From Bradyrhizobium sp. Arg816 (GTDB lineage: Bacteria > Pseudomonadota > Alphaproteobacteria > Rhizobiales > Xanthobacteraceae): DNA of 64,000 bases. Positions 34,664-44,066 of this stretch are shown one piece after another. The stretch lies in the NCBI RefSeq assembly GCF_029989365.1, contig NZ_JAPRAQ010000031.1, positions 1 to 64,000 of the forward strand. Direction: 5' to 3'. Within the stretch, counting starts at the first letter, position 1. Each line of letters begins with the position of its first letter. The translations under genes were made by a program, and so were the position numbers. The notes under the pieces are model-generated. The model was not told the origin of the DNA. It saw only the letters and a program-made list of their open reading frames with translations, and searched no databases.

Positions 34664-35592
34664 GCAAGCCAATCGAAATCGAGATTCGCAAAGCGTCTGT
34701 GCTGGGAAGCACGATGGCCTATCGCGAGATGGGAGATCGCGATGCGCCCGCTGCCCTGTTCCTGCACGGCAACCCGACGTCGTCGCATATCTGGCGCAAC
34801 ATCCTGCCGCTGGTATCGCCGGTCGCACATTGCATCGCGCCCGATCTCGTCGGCTTCGGCCAATCCGGCAAGCCCGACATCGGCTATCGCTTCGTCGACC
34901 ACGTCCGCTATCTCGATGCATTCATCGAACAGCGCGGCATCAAATCGGCCTATCTCGTCGCGCAGGACTGGGGCACCGCGCTCGCGTTCCATCTCGCCGC
35001 GCGCCGGCCCGATTTCGTGCGCGGCCTGGCCTTCATGGAGTTCATCCGGCCGATGCCGACCTGGCAGGACTTTCACCACACCGAGGTCGCGGAGGAGCAG
35101 GATCACGCCGAGGCGGCGAGGGCGGCGTTCCGCAAATTCAGGACGGAGGGCGAGGGCGAAGCGATGATCCTGGAGGCGAACGCGTTCGTCGAACGCGTGC
35201 TGCCCGGTGGGATCGTCCGCAAGCTCGGCGAGGACGAGATGGCGCCTTACCGTGCGCCATTCCCGACGCCGGAGAGCCGCCGGCCCGTTCTCGCCTTCCC
35301 CCGCGAGCTGCCGATCGCGGGCGAGCCCGCCGACGTCTACCAGATGCTCCGATCCGCGCATGCCGCGCTCGCTGCATCGTCCTATCCGAAGCTGTTGTTC
35401 TCGGGCACGCCCGGTGCGCTCGTCGCGCCCGAATTTGCCGAGCGGTTCGCGGCCTCGCTGAAGCACTGCGCATTGGTCCGCCTCGGAGCAGGCCTGCACT
35501 TCCTCCAGGAGGATCACCCCGAGGCGATCGGCCGTTCCGTCGCCGGCTGGATCGCCGGCATCGAGGCGGTGCGTCCGCAGCGCGCGGCCTGA
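34660..35592 (+). CDS. dbjA: Haloalkane dehalogenase (DbjA type)
   Basis: 310 residues. Nucleophile D103 in QDWGT, halide-binding N38 and W104, acid E127 and base H280 fall at exactly the numbers known for Bradyrhizobium DbjA, and the DbjA-specific insert HHTEVAEEQDH is at 139-149. Hydrolyses carbon-halogen bonds to alcohols in the cytoplasm. Translationally coupled to the tetR gene before it. It belongs to the HLD-II group by these motifs. Confidence 0.95.
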   Translation: MSKPIEIEIRKASVLGSTMAYREMGDRDAPAALFLHGNPTSSHIWRNILPLVSPVAHCIAPDLVGFGQSGKPDIGYRFVDHVRYLDAFIEQRGIKSAYLVAQDWGTALAFHLAARRPDFVRGLAFMEFIRPMPTWQDFHHTEVAEEQDHAEAARAAFRKFRTEGEGEAMILEANAFVERVLPGGIVRKLGEDEMAPYRAPFPTPESRRPVLAFPRELPIAGEPADVYQMLRSAHAALAASSYPKLLFSGTPGALVAPEFAERFAASLKHCALVRLGAGLHFLQEDHPEAIGRSVAGWIAGIEAVRPQRAA

Positions 35593-35604
35593 TAGGAGGG
35601 CGCG

Positions 35605-35790
35605 ATGCCTGACGTGACCATCATCTATTGCCGTCCCTGCGGCTACGAGAAGCGCGCCAAGGAGGCCGCTGCTGCGCTGCGGCAGCGTGCCGCCGTCACT
35701 TCCGTGTGGCTCTGATCCGGGGCGGAATCTGATCGCCTCCCTGAGGCCACGGCCGTCGCCGCGGCCTTTCAGCCCGCCGGAAATCCCTGA
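35605..35790 (+). pseudogene. Remnant of a Rdx/SelW-like thioredoxin-fold gene
   Basis: An ATG at 35605 with TAGGAGGG upstream reads 36 residues with the family start VTIIYCRPCGYEKRAKEA (C-x-x-C) and stops at TGA 35713. After the stop the same frame continues with PEATAVAAAFQPA to 35790, like the C-terminal helix of full-length family members of about 95 residues. About 35-45 central residues seem to be missing. The stop is far from the C-x-x-C site, so a selenocysteine reading is unlikely. Confidence 0.55.
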
Positions 35791-36168
35791 ACAACAGCTC
35801 CGGCCAGCCCTCTTTCGCCAGGCGGGGGCGGCCCATAGATTGACGTTGGCTTAAGTCGTGACGGAACATTGTGCGGTCGAAATCATCAAAACTTCATGGC
35901 GCCTGCGCAGGATTGCCATGGAGATTCGCGTCAGTCTTGCCGCCGAAAGCGCCAATCCGTGCATCAGGAGCCCGCAACCCTGCCTAAAATATTGAAGGCA
36001 CGAGTTTTTGTTCGAATTGCTGAATTCCACTCCGCCCCAAAACGCGCTAGTGGAGGGGCATGGGGCACGCGCGATGCCGGAGCCGGCGGCAAGGGTTCGT
36101 TGAGTGCCTGTACGTCGTCCGCCTGTCCGCCGGCCGCCCTGGCCGCTGAAGCGTTGTTCGAGGTCTAG
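35791..36168. other. 378-base gap without a supported gene
   Basis: No frame shows coding character. The middle (35860-36030) is less GC-rich and likely holds the promoter of the downstream membrane gene. An open frame of 99 codons at 35869-36168 is Cys/Ser/Ala-rich without family features and is not accepted. No strong hairpin is seen. Confidence 0.5.
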
Positions 36169-37224
36169 ATGCTGGAAGCCATACGCAGGGCGATGACGTT
36201 TCTGCGCCAGAAGCAAGTCCTGCATAAACTTGGAGTTGTGATCAGCGTCGCGGTCATCGGCATCGCTTGCTATGTGCTCTACCACATGCTGCGGGGCATC
36301 GACGTCAACGAGGTCCTCGAAGCGATCAAGAGCACCGAGCCGAGCCAGATTGCGATGGCGGCGCTGTTCGTGGCCGCGGGCTATTTCACCCTGACCTTCT
36401 ACGATCTGTTCGCCGTGCGCGCGATCGGCCATGCCCATGTGCCCTACCGCATCAATGCGCTCGCCGCCTTCACCAGCTATTCGATCGGCCACAATGTCGG
36501 CGCCAGCGTCTTCACCGGCGGCGCGGTGCGCTACCGCATTTATTCCGCCTATGGCCTGAACGCGATCGACGTCGCAAAGATCTGCTTTCTCGCCGGCCTG
36601 ACCTTCTGGCTCGGCAATGCCGCGGTGCTCGGCCTCGGCATCTCCTACCATCCGGAAGCCGCGGCCTCGATCGACCAGCTTCCGCCCTGGCTGAACCGGA
36701 TGCTGGCGATGATGATCATCGTGGGGCTGGTCGCCTATGTGGTCTGGGTCTGGACCCAGCCGCGGGTGGTCGGCCGCGGGCCCTGGACCGTGGTGCTGCC
36801 GGGCGGACCGCTGACGCTGCTCCAGATCGCCATCGGAATCATCGATCTCGGCTTCTGTGCGCTCGCGATGTACGTGCTGGTCCCGGACGAGCCCAATCTC
36901 GGCTTCGTCGTGGTGGCGGTGATCTTCGTCTCGGCGACGCTGCTCGGTTTCGCCAGCCACTCGCCGGGAGGGCTCGGCGTGTTCGATGCCGCCATGCTGG
37001 TCGGCCTCTGGCAGATGGATCGCGAGGAACTGCTGGGTGGCATGCTCCTGTTCCGCGTCCTCTATTATCTCTCCCCCTTCGTCATATCTGTAATCTTGCT
37101 GACGTTTCGCGAGGTTATAATCGGCGCTCGATCGAAGCGCTTGCAGCAGGCGGCGCTCAAGCTCGACCCCGGCCCGGCACGTGAAGCCGCCTATGTGAGA
37201 GAGCGCAGCGACAGCGGCGCCTGA
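36169..37224 (+). CDS. UPF0104/YbhN-type membrane protein (lysylphosphatidylglycerol synthase TM-domain family)
   Basis: 351 residues, about eight membrane segments. The family signature lies around SYSIGHNVGASVFTGGAVRYR and the later SPGGLGVFDAAML. It lacks the soluble aminoacyl-transfer domain of MprF, so it is the flippase-like half alone. It ends 32 bases before phoR, in the same direction. Confidence 0.8.
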   Translation: MLEAIRRAMTFLRQKQVLHKLGVVISVAVIGIACYVLYHMLRGIDVNEVLEAIKSTEPSQIAMAALFVAAGYFTLTFYDLFAVRAIGHAHVPYRINALAAFTSYSIGHNVGASVFTGGAVRYRIYSAYGLNAIDVAKICFLAGLTFWLGNAAVLGLGISYHPEAAASIDQLPPWLNRMLAMMIIVGLVAYVVWVWTQPRVVGRGPWTVVLPGGPLTLLQIAIGIIDLGFCALAMYVLVPDEPNLGFVVVAVIFVSATLLGFASHSPGGLGVFDAAMLVGLWQMDREELLGGMLLFRVLYYLSPFVISVILLTFREVIIGARSKRLQQAALKLDPGPAREAAYVRERSDSGA

Positions 37225-37256
37225 CCGGCGCATCCCCTTAGGAGAAGCCCGCCCCG

Positions 37257-38555
37257 ATGGCGATCGACGCCCCATCTTCTCCCTCGGCGCAGCCCTGGTC
37301 CGACCGGCTGCGGCACTCGACCGTCATCCTGATCGCCGCGGCGCTGGCGCTGTCGGTGGTGGTCTCGCTCGGCGAATTGTCGGTGATGCGGGCGGCGACG
37401 GTGTTCCTCTGCATCGCGGCCGCGGCGCTGATCCCCTGGCGGCTGCACGACAACGCCGCCTCGCGCGACGACACCCGCCGCGTCAACCAGGTCGAGAGCG
37501 CGGCGGTGGCTGCGGTCGTCGCCGGCATGCCGGATCCGGCGGTGCTGCTCGACCGCGCCGGGCGTGTCATCCATCTCAATGCCGCCGCCGCCCAGCTGGC
37601 GCCGGCGCTGCGCAAGAACGAGCTCGCCCAGTTCGCGCTGCGCTCGCCGGAGATCATCACGGCGCTGCGTGAATCGATCGCCACCACCGAACCGCGGCGT
37701 GCGACCTATCTCGACCATGTCCCGGTCGATCGCTGGATGGAGCTGATCATCACGCCGGTGCCGGTGCCGACCTCCTTCGGCGGCGCCGACAAATGCATGC
37801 TGATGACCTTCCACGACCAGACGCCGCTGCGCCGGGTCGAGGAAATGCGCGCGGACTTCGTCGCCAATGCCAGCCACGAGCTGCGCACGCCGCTCGCCGC
37901 GCTGTCGGGCTTCATCGACACGCTCCAGGGCCAGGCCAAGGACGATCCCAAGGCGCGCGAGCGCTTCCTCGGCATCATGCACAACCAGGCGACCCGGATG
38001 GCGCGCCTGATCGACGATCTGCTCTCGCTGTCGCGGGTCGAGCTGTCGGCCCATGTGCGGCCCGACACCCTGGTCGACCTGTTGCCGATCATCTTCCAGG
38101 TCGCCGACGGGCTCGAGCCACTGGCGCGGGAGCGCCAGGTCGAGGTCGAAACCCATCTGCCTGAGACCCCGGTGATGATCGCGGGCGATCGCGAGGAATT
38201 GCTCCGTCTGTTCGAGAACCTGATTGAGAACGCGCTCAAATACGGGGCGTCGGGCGGACGTGTCATCGTGTCGCTGGCGGCCGCGGCAGCCACTGATGGA
38301 ACTCAGGAAATCCGGGTCATGGTCCGCGATTTCGGCCCTGGCATCGCGCCCGAGCACCTGCCGCGGCTGACCGAGCGGTTCTACCGGGTCGACGTCGGCG
38401 ACAGCCGGTCGCAGGGCGGGACGGGGCTCGGATTATCGCTGGTGAAACATATTCTTAACCGCCATCGCGGCCGGCTTTTGATCGAGAGCGTGCCCAAGCA
38501 GGGTGCCGTTTTCACGGCCTGTTTTCCCCAGGCGAAGACCGCGACTCTAACCTGA
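37257..38555 (+). CDS. phoR: Phosphate-regulon sensor histidine kinase
   Basis: 432 residues. Two N-terminal membrane helices (about 22-60), PAS domain at about 80-180, then HisKA with NASHELRTPLAAL (phospho-His), N box LIENALKYG, G1 FGPGI and G2 GTGLGLSLVKH. Senses phosphate through the Pst system and PhoU and phosphorylates PhoB. Heads the pho-pst cluster; AGGAGAAG gives the ribosome site. Confidence 0.93.
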   Translation: MAIDAPSSPSAQPWSDRLRHSTVILIAAALALSVVVSLGELSVMRAATVFLCIAAAALIPWRLHDNAASRDDTRRVNQVESAAVAAVVAGMPDPAVLLDRAGRVIHLNAAAAQLAPALRKNELAQFALRSPEIITALRESIATTEPRRATYLDHVPVDRWMELIITPVPVPTSFGGADKCMLMTFHDQTPLRRVEEMRADFVANASHELRTPLAALSGFIDTLQGQAKDDPKARERFLGIMHNQATRMARLIDDLLSLSRVELSAHVRPDTLVDLLPIIFQVADGLEPLARERQVEVETHLPETPVMIAGDREELLRLFENLIENALKYGASGGRVIVSLAAAAATDGTQEIRVMVRDFGPGIAPEHLPRLTERFYRVDVGDSRSQGGTGLGLSLVKHILNRHRGRLLIESVPKQGAVFTACFPQAKTATLT

Positions 38556-38582
38556 TATTCAAGCGATTTCAAACGCTTGTAT

Positions 38583-38600
38583 GTGTCATCCAGCTGTCAC
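38583..38600 (+). promoter_or_regulatory. Pho box before pstS
   Basis: GTGTCAT-CCAG-CTGTCAC at 38583-38600 is two 7-base direct repeats separated by four bases, the classical PhoB site, differing from CTGTCAT/CTGTCAC by one base. It lies 100 bases before the pstS start and 27 bases after the phoR stop. Confidence 0.85.
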
Positions 38601-38699
38601 GAAACCTTCGTAAAAGCACAGCCGACCGCTCCTAAAGGGGCGGCACGGGGAGCGCGATCGGGCGCGGATGGCGCTTCGCTCCCCTGTATGGAGACCACC

Positions 38700-39713
38700 A
38701 TGAATTTCATCAAAACGATCGTCGCTGCCGGCTTGGTCGCCGCATCGGCGACGGCGGCCTTTGCTGCCGACATTACGGGTGCCGGTGCGACGTTCCCGTT
38801 CCCGATCTATTCCAAGTGGGCTGACGCCTACAAGAAGGAGACCGGCAACGGTCTGAACTACCAGTCGATCGGCTCCGGCGGCGGCATCAAGCAGATACAG
38901 GCCAAGACCGTGACCTTCGGCGCCAGCGACGCGCCGCTCAAGGCCGAGCAGCTCGAGAAGGACGGCCTCGTCCAGTGGCCGATGGTGATGGGCGCCATCG
39001 TTCCGGTCGTCAACATCGAGGGCGTGAAGCCCGGCGAGCTGGTGTTCGACGGCGAGACCCTGGCCAGCATCTATCTCGGCAAGATCACCAAGTGGGACGA
39101 CGCCGCGATCAAGAAGCTCAATCCGAACGTGAAGCTGCCGTCGGACGCCATCACCGTGGTCCGCCGCTCGGATGGTTCGGGCACCACCTTCAACTTCACC
39201 AACTATCTCTCCAAGGCCAGCGCGGACTGGAAGAGCAAGGTCGGTGAGGGCACCGCGGTCGAGTGGCCGGTCGGCGTCGGCGCCAAGGGCAACGAAGGCG
39301 TGTCGGGCAACATCAGCCAGACCAAGAACTCGATCGGCTACGTCGAGTACGCCTATGCCAAGCAGAACAAGCTGACCTACACCGGTCTCGTCAACAAGGC
39401 CGGCAAGCCGGTGCAGCCGACGGTCGAAGCCTTCCAGGCCGCGGCTTCCAACGCCGACTGGGCCAAGGCTCCCGGCTACTACGTCATCCTGACCGACCAG
39501 CCCGGCGACAAGTCCTGGCCGATCACGGCGGCGACCTTCATCCTCATGCACAAGGATGCCACCGACAAGGCAGCCTCGCAGGAAGCCATCAAGTTCTTCC
39601 GCTGGGCCTTCAAGAGCGGCGGCAAGGCGGCTGAAGAGCTCGACTACATCCCGATGCCGGACCCGGTCGTCCAGCTGATCGAGAAGACCTGGGCTGCCGA
39701 GATCAAGAGCTAA
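38700..39713 (+). CDS. pstS: Phosphate-binding periplasmic protein
   Basis: 337 residues from the ATG at 38700 after GGAGACC. Signal peptide with cleavage after ATAAFA. Mature protein begins DITGAGATFPFPIY, and phosphate-binding loops SIGSGGGIKQ, FGASDAP and RRSDGSGTTFNF are typical. High-affinity phosphate uptake, induced under phosphate starvation through the Pho box just upstream. Confidence 0.95.
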   Translation: MNFIKTIVAAGLVAASATAAFAADITGAGATFPFPIYSKWADAYKKETGNGLNYQSIGSGGGIKQIQAKTVTFGASDAPLKAEQLEKDGLVQWPMVMGAIVPVVNIEGVKPGELVFDGETLASIYLGKITKWDDAAIKKLNPNVKLPSDAITVVRRSDGSGTTFNFTNYLSKASADWKSKVGEGTAVEWPVGVGAKGNEGVSGNISQTKNSIGYVEYAYAKQNKLTYTGLVNKAGKPVQPTVEAFQAAASNADWAKAPGYYVILTDQPGDKSWPITAATFILMHKDATDKAASQEAIKFFRWAFKSGGKAAEELDYIPMPDPVVQLIEKTWAAEIKS

Positions 39714-39756
39714 GCGCTCTTGTCCCGGACTGGGCGCCGGGATCTCACAAGACCTC

Positions 39757-39790
39757 CGCTCCGGATCGGCCTCGCGCCGCATCCGGAGCG
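39757..39790 (+). other. Strong hairpin between pstS and pstC
   Basis: CGCTCCGGAT (39757-39766) and ATCCGGAGCG (39781-39790) form a perfect 10-base stem around a 14-base loop. It follows the pstS stop by 44 bases and has no T run. In such operons this kind of stem protects the pstS messenger and lowers transport-gene expression; that role is inferred. Confidence 0.55.
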
Positions 39791-39847
39791 CAACACCAAC
39801 AACAAGACCGACAACAAGCGTATATCAAACGGGCACAGGGGATCGGC

Positions 39848-40846
39848 GTGGCAGAGATGGCCGTTCAGAGCGATATAATCGACGACGCCGGACCGTATGA
39901 CCGCGCCAAGGCCTTGAGCGCCTTCAAGCTCGGCGACGTCACCTTCTACTGGATCACGCGGCTTTCCGCGATCTCGGTGCTGCTGATCCTCGGCGGCATC
40001 ATCATTTCGCTGATCGTCGGCGCCTTCCCGGCGATGAAGGAATACGGCCTCTCCTTCCTGTGGACGCAGCGCTGGGCGCCGTCCGCCGATCCGCCGGTGC
40101 TCGGCGCGCTCGGACCGATGTACGGCACGCTCGTGACCTCCTTCATCGCGATGCTGATTGCCATTCCCGTGGGTCTCGGCATTGCGATCTTCCTCACCGA
40201 GCTCTGCCCGCAATGGCTGCGCCGCCCGATCGGCATGGCGATCGAGCTGCTCGCCGGCATCCCCTCGATCATCTACGGCATGTGGGGCTTCTTCGTGCTG
40301 GGCCCGTTCCTGGCCAACACCTTCCAGCCCTTCATGATCAAGATCTTCGACGGCGTCCCCGTGCTGGGCGCCATCTTCGCAGGTCCCCCGTCCTATCTCA
40401 GCCTGTTCAACGCCGCGCTGATCCTCGCGATCATGGTGCTGCCCTTCATCACCTCGATCTCGGTCGACGTGTTCAAGACGGTGCCGCCGGTGCTGAAGGA
40501 AGCCGCCTACGGCGTCGGCTGCACCACCTGGGAAGTCGTCCGCAGCGTGGTGATCCCCTACACCCGCGTCGGCGTCATCGGCGGCGTCATGCTGGCGCTG
40601 GGCCGCGCGCTCGGCGAGACCATGGCCGTGACCTTCATCATCGGCAACTCGTTCCGGATCTCCTCCTCGATCTTCGCCCCGGGCACCACGATCTCGGCGG
40701 CGATCGCATCCGAGTTTGCCGAGAGCGACGGCCTGCACCAGTCCGGCCTGATCCTGCTCGGCCTGCTGCTGTTCGTGCTGACATTCTTCGTGCTCGCAGC
40801 GGCGAGGTTGATGCTGATGCGGCTGGAAAAGAAGGCGGGGAACTAG
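39848..40846 (+). CDS. pstC: Phosphate ABC transporter permease PstC
   Basis: 332 residues from a GTG at 39848 (an ATG three codons later is possible). Six membrane helices with the family loop EAAYGVGCTTWEV as ATPase contact. Works with PstA in the inner membrane. The next gene begins four bases after its stop. Confidence 0.93.
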   Translation: MAEMAVQSDIIDDAGPYDRAKALSAFKLGDVTFYWITRLSAISVLLILGGIIISLIVGAFPAMKEYGLSFLWTQRWAPSADPPVLGALGPMYGTLVTSFIAMLIAIPVGLGIAIFLTELCPQWLRRPIGMAIELLAGIPSIIYGMWGFFVLGPFLANTFQPFMIKIFDGVPVLGAIFAGPPSYLSLFNAALILAIMVLPFITSISVDVFKTVPPVLKEAAYGVGCTTWEVVRSVVIPYTRVGVIGGVMLALGRALGETMAVTFIIGNSFRISSSIFAPGTTISAAIASEFAESDGLHQSGLILLGLLLFVLTFFVLAAARLMLMRLEKKAGN

Positions 40847-40850
40847 CGCC

Positions 40851-41696
40851 ATGAACCCGATCTATTCACGCCGCCGCCGCAAGGACATCGTTGTTCGCGG
40901 GCTCTGCATGGGCGCCGCCGCCTTCGGCGTCACCTGGCTTGCGCTGATCCTGATCACGCTGCTCTACAACGGCATCGCCGGTCTGAACCTGGAGCTCTTC
41001 GTCGCGGACACGCCGCCTCCGGGCTCGACCGAAGGCGGCCTGCGCAACGCCATCGTCGGCTCGATCATCATGACCGTGCTCGGCGTCGGCATCGGCGCGC
41101 CGCTCGGCCTGTTCGCCGGCACCTATCTCGCCGAGTACGGCCGCAACGACCGCCTGACCTCGGTGATCCGCTTCATCAACGACATCCTGCTGTCGGCGCC
41201 CTCGATCATCATCGGCCTGTTCATCTACGGCGCGGTGGTGGTGCCGATGCGCGGCTTCTCGGCGATCGCAGGCGCGCTCGCGCTCGCCGTCATCGTCATC
41301 CCGGTGGTGCTGCGCACCACCGAGGACATGCTGCTGCTGGTGCCGAACGCGCTGCGCGAGGCGGCGTCCGCGCTCGGGCTGCCGCGCTCGCTGGTGATCA
41401 AGCGCATTGCTTATCGTGCCGCCCGATCGGGTCTCATCACCGGCGTGCTGCTCGCGACTGCCCGCGTCGCCGGCGAGACCGCGCCGCTGCTCTTTACCGC
41501 GCTGTCGAACCAGTTCTTCAGCCTCGGCCTGAACAAGACGATGGCGAACCTGCCGGTCACCATCAACAACTTCGTGCAGAGCCCCTACGCCTATTGGAAG
41601 CAGCTTGCCTGGAGCGGCGCGCTGCTGATCACCCTGACCGTTCTTGCCCTGAATATTGGTGCGCGCATCCTTGGCGCCGAGAGGACCGCAAAATGA
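40851..41696 (+). CDS. pstA: Phosphate ABC transporter permease PstA
   Basis: 281 residues, six membrane helices; ATPase-contact loop REAASALGLPRSLVIKR and the GETAPLLFT block seen in PstA. Its stop overlaps the pstB start by ATGA. Confidence 0.93.
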   Translation: MNPIYSRRRRKDIVVRGLCMGAAAFGVTWLALILITLLYNGIAGLNLELFVADTPPPGSTEGGLRNAIVGSIIMTVLGVGIGAPLGLFAGTYLAEYGRNDRLTSVIRFINDILLSAPSIIIGLFIYGAVVVPMRGFSAIAGALALAVIVIPVVLRTTEDMLLLVPNALREAASALGLPRSLVIKRIAYRAARSGLITGVLLATARVAGETAPLLFTALSNQFFSLGLNKTMANLPVTINNFVQSPYAYWKQLAWSGALLITLTVLALNIGARILGAERTAK

Positions 41697-42514
41697 GTGA
41701 GCTTTCCGTATCGATGAGCGCGGCCGGTGGCCTGCCCCAGGCGCCGGTGCTGCCCGAAGCCCCGGCCAAGGTGACGGTGCGCAACCTCAACTTCTATTAT
41801 GGCGAGCACCACGCGCTGAAGAACATCAATCTGGCGCTCGGCACCAACCGCGTCACGGCGTTCATCGGTCCGTCGGGCTGCGGCAAGTCCACCCTGCTGC
41901 GCATCTTCAACCGGATGTACGACCTCTATCCGGGCCAGCGCGTCACCGGTCAGCTCATGCTCGACCAGACCAACATCCTCGACCCCAAGCTGGACCTCAA
42001 TCTGCTGCGCGCCCGCGTCGGCATGGTGTTCCAGAAGCCGACGCCGTTCCCGATGACGATCTACGAAAACATCGCCTTCGGCATCCGTCTCTACGAGAAG
42101 ATCTCGAAGTCCGAGATGGACGACCGCGTCGAGAAGGCGCTGCGCGGCGGCGCGCTGTGGAACGAGGTCAAGGACAAACTCAACGCCTCCGGCCTGTCGC
42201 TCTCCGGCGGCCAGCAGCAGCGCCTCTGCATCGCCCGCACGGTCGCGGTGCGGCCCGAGGTGATCCTGTTCGACGAGCCCTGCTCGGCGCTCGACCCGAT
42301 CTCGACCGCGAAGGTCGAGGAACTGATCCAGGAGCTGTCCGAGAACTACACGATCGCGATCGTCACCCACAACATGCAGCAGGCGGCGCGCGTCTCCGAC
42401 AAGACCGCCTTCATGTATCTCGGCGAGCTGATCGAGTTCGACGACACCAGCAAGATCTTCACGTCGCCGACCGACCGGCGCACGCAGGATTACATCACCG
42501 GCCGGTTCGGCTGA
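41693..42514 (+). CDS. pstB: Phosphate ABC transporter ATPase PstB
   Basis: 273 residues from the ATG at 41693. Walker A GPSGCGKST, signature LSGGQQQR, Walker B VILFDEPCSALDP and the switch THNMQQA are standard PstB. It powers the PstSCA importer from the cytoplasm. Confidence 0.95.
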   Translation: MSELSVSMSAAGGLPQAPVLPEAPAKVTVRNLNFYYGEHHALKNINLALGTNRVTAFIGPSGCGKSTLLRIFNRMYDLYPGQRVTGQLMLDQTNILDPKLDLNLLRARVGMVFQKPTPFPMTIYENIAFGIRLYEKISKSEMDDRVEKALRGGALWNEVKDKLNASGLSLSGGQQQRLCIARTVAVRPEVILFDEPCSALDPISTAKVEELIQELSENYTIAIVTHNMQQAARVSDKTAFMYLGELIEFDDTSKIFTSPTDRRTQDYITGRFG

Positions 42515-42525
42515 GGAGACGGAAC

Positions 42526-43242
42526 ATGGGTTCTGAACATACCGCAAAGGCCTTCGACACCGACCTCCAGGAGCTCACGCGCCTGGTCGCCGAGATGGGC
42601 GGCATCGCCGAGCGCATGATCGTCGATTCCGTCGACGCGCTGATCCGCCGTGACGTCGCGCTCGGCCAGCGTGTCGTCACCATCGACGCCGAGCTCGACG
42701 CGCTTCAGAAGAAGATCGAGGAGCGCGCCGTGCTCACCATCGCGCGCCGCCAGCCGATGGCGGTGGATCTGCGCGAGATCGTCGGCGCCATGCGCGTCGC
42801 GACCGATCTCGAGCGGATCGGCGACCTCGCCAAGAACATGGGCAAGCGCGTCGCGGCGCTGGAGACCGATTTCCATCCGCTCAAGCTGTTCCGCGGCCTG
42901 GAGCACATGACCGACCTCGTGCAGCAGCAGGTCAAGTCGGTGCTGGATGCCTATGCCGCGCACGATCTGCCGGCGGCGATGGCGGTGTGGAAGGGCGACG
43001 AGGAAGTCGACGCCATCTGCACCTCGCTGTTCCGCGAGCTCCTCACCTACATGATGGAGGATCCGCGCAACATCTCGTTCTGCATCCATCTGATGTTCTG
43101 CGCCAAGAACATCGAGCGCATCGGTGACCACGCCACCAACATCGCCGAGACCGTGTTCTACATGATCGAGGGCCAGGCGATCACCGACAAGCGGCCGAAG
43201 GGCGACATGACGACCTTCGCCACGACGGTCCCGAACACTTAA
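42526..43242 (+). CDS. phoU: Phosphate-signalling protein PhoU
   Basis: 238 residues from the ATG at 42526 after GAGGAGACGG. Two repeats of the three-helix PhoU unit, each with its acidic metal motif (ATDLERIGDLAKN, and AKNIERIGDHATN). Links Pst transport state to PhoR. Fourteen bases before phoB. Confidence 0.94.
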   Translation: MGSEHTAKAFDTDLQELTRLVAEMGGIAERMIVDSVDALIRRDVALGQRVVTIDAELDALQKKIEERAVLTIARRQPMAVDLREIVGAMRVATDLERIGDLAKNMGKRVAALETDFHPLKLFRGLEHMTDLVQQQVKSVLDAYAAHDLPAAMAVWKGDEEVDAICTSLFRELLTYMMEDPRNISFCIHLMFCAKNIERIGDHATNIAETVFYMIEGQAITDKRPKGDMTTFATTVPNT

Positions 43243-43256
43243 GGAGCGACGACACC

Positions 43257-43964
43257 ATGGGCGCACGCATTATGGTGGTTGAGGACGAGGAAGCTCTCAC
43301 CGAGCTTCTCCGCTACAACCTCGAAGGCGACGGCTATGACGTCGAGACGGTGATGCGCGGCGACGATGCCGACACCCGCCTCAAGGAGCACATCCCCGAT
43401 TTGATCGTGCTCGACTGGATGCTGCCGGGCCTCTCCGGCATCGAGCTGTGCCGGCGGCTGCGCACCCGGCCCGAGACCAAGCAGCTCCCGATCATCATGC
43501 TCACCGCGCGTGGCGAGGAGAGCGAGCGGGTGCGGGGCCTTGCGACCGGCGCCGATGACTACATCGTCAAGCCGTTCTCGGTGCCGGAGCTGCTGGCACG
43601 CGTGAAGGGCCTGCTCAGGCGCGCCAGCCCGGAGCGGCTCGCCACGGTGCTCGCCTATGGCGACATCGAGCTCGACCGCGACAAGCGCCGCGTGGCGCGT
43701 TCGGGCCGGCCGATCGATCTCGGTCCAACCGAATATCGCCTGCTGGAGTTCTTCCTGGAGCATCCCGGCCGCGTGTTCTCGCGCGAGCAGCTGCTCGACA
43801 GCGTCTGGGGCCGTGACATCTACATCGACGAGCGCACCGTCGACGTCCATATCGGCCGCCTGCGCAAGCTGCTCAATCTCGGCCGCGAGCAGGACCCGAT
43901 CCGCACCGTCCGCGGCGCGGGCTACGCACTGGACGATCGCTTTGCGAAGGCGGAGCAGGCGTAG
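43257..43964 (+). CDS. phoB: Phosphate-regulon response regulator PhoB
   Basis: 235 residues. Receiver domain with phospho-acceptor D53 (VLDWMLPG) and K near 109 (VKPFS), then OmpR-type winged helix (REQLLDSVWGRDIYIDERTVD). Ends the cluster; a strong terminator follows. Confidence 0.95.
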   Translation: MGARIMVVEDEEALTELLRYNLEGDGYDVETVMRGDDADTRLKEHIPDLIVLDWMLPGLSGIELCRRLRTRPETKQLPIIMLTARGEESERVRGLATGADDYIVKPFSVPELLARVKGLLRRASPERLATVLAYGDIELDRDKRRVARSGRPIDLGPTEYRLLEFFLEHPGRVFSREQLLDSVWGRDIYIDERTVDVHIGRLRKLLNLGREQDPIRTVRGAGYALDDRFAKAEQA

Positions 43965-43986
43965 GGTCCGCCGCAAGCCAGCAAAC

Positions 43987-44017
43987 AAAAAGCGCGCCGG
44001 GTGGCGCGCTTTTTTCT
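43987..44017 (+). terminator. Rho-independent terminator after phoB
   Basis: AGCGCGCC (43991-43998), loop GGGT, GGCGCGCT (44003-44010), followed by five T and preceded by A residues, so it may also end gcrA transcripts from the other strand. Confidence 0.92.
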
Positions 44018-44066
44018 TGCTCGATCGTCCCAGCCCTGTGCCGGGACAAGGTTGTCTGGAGCTAAC

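Noticed and set aside
35713..35715. Selenocysteine reading of the TGA in the Rdx/SelW-like remnant
   Set aside because: Family selenocysteine sits in the N-terminal C-x-x-C/U site, which here is Cys-Cys; no SECIS-like hairpin is seen right after the TGA.
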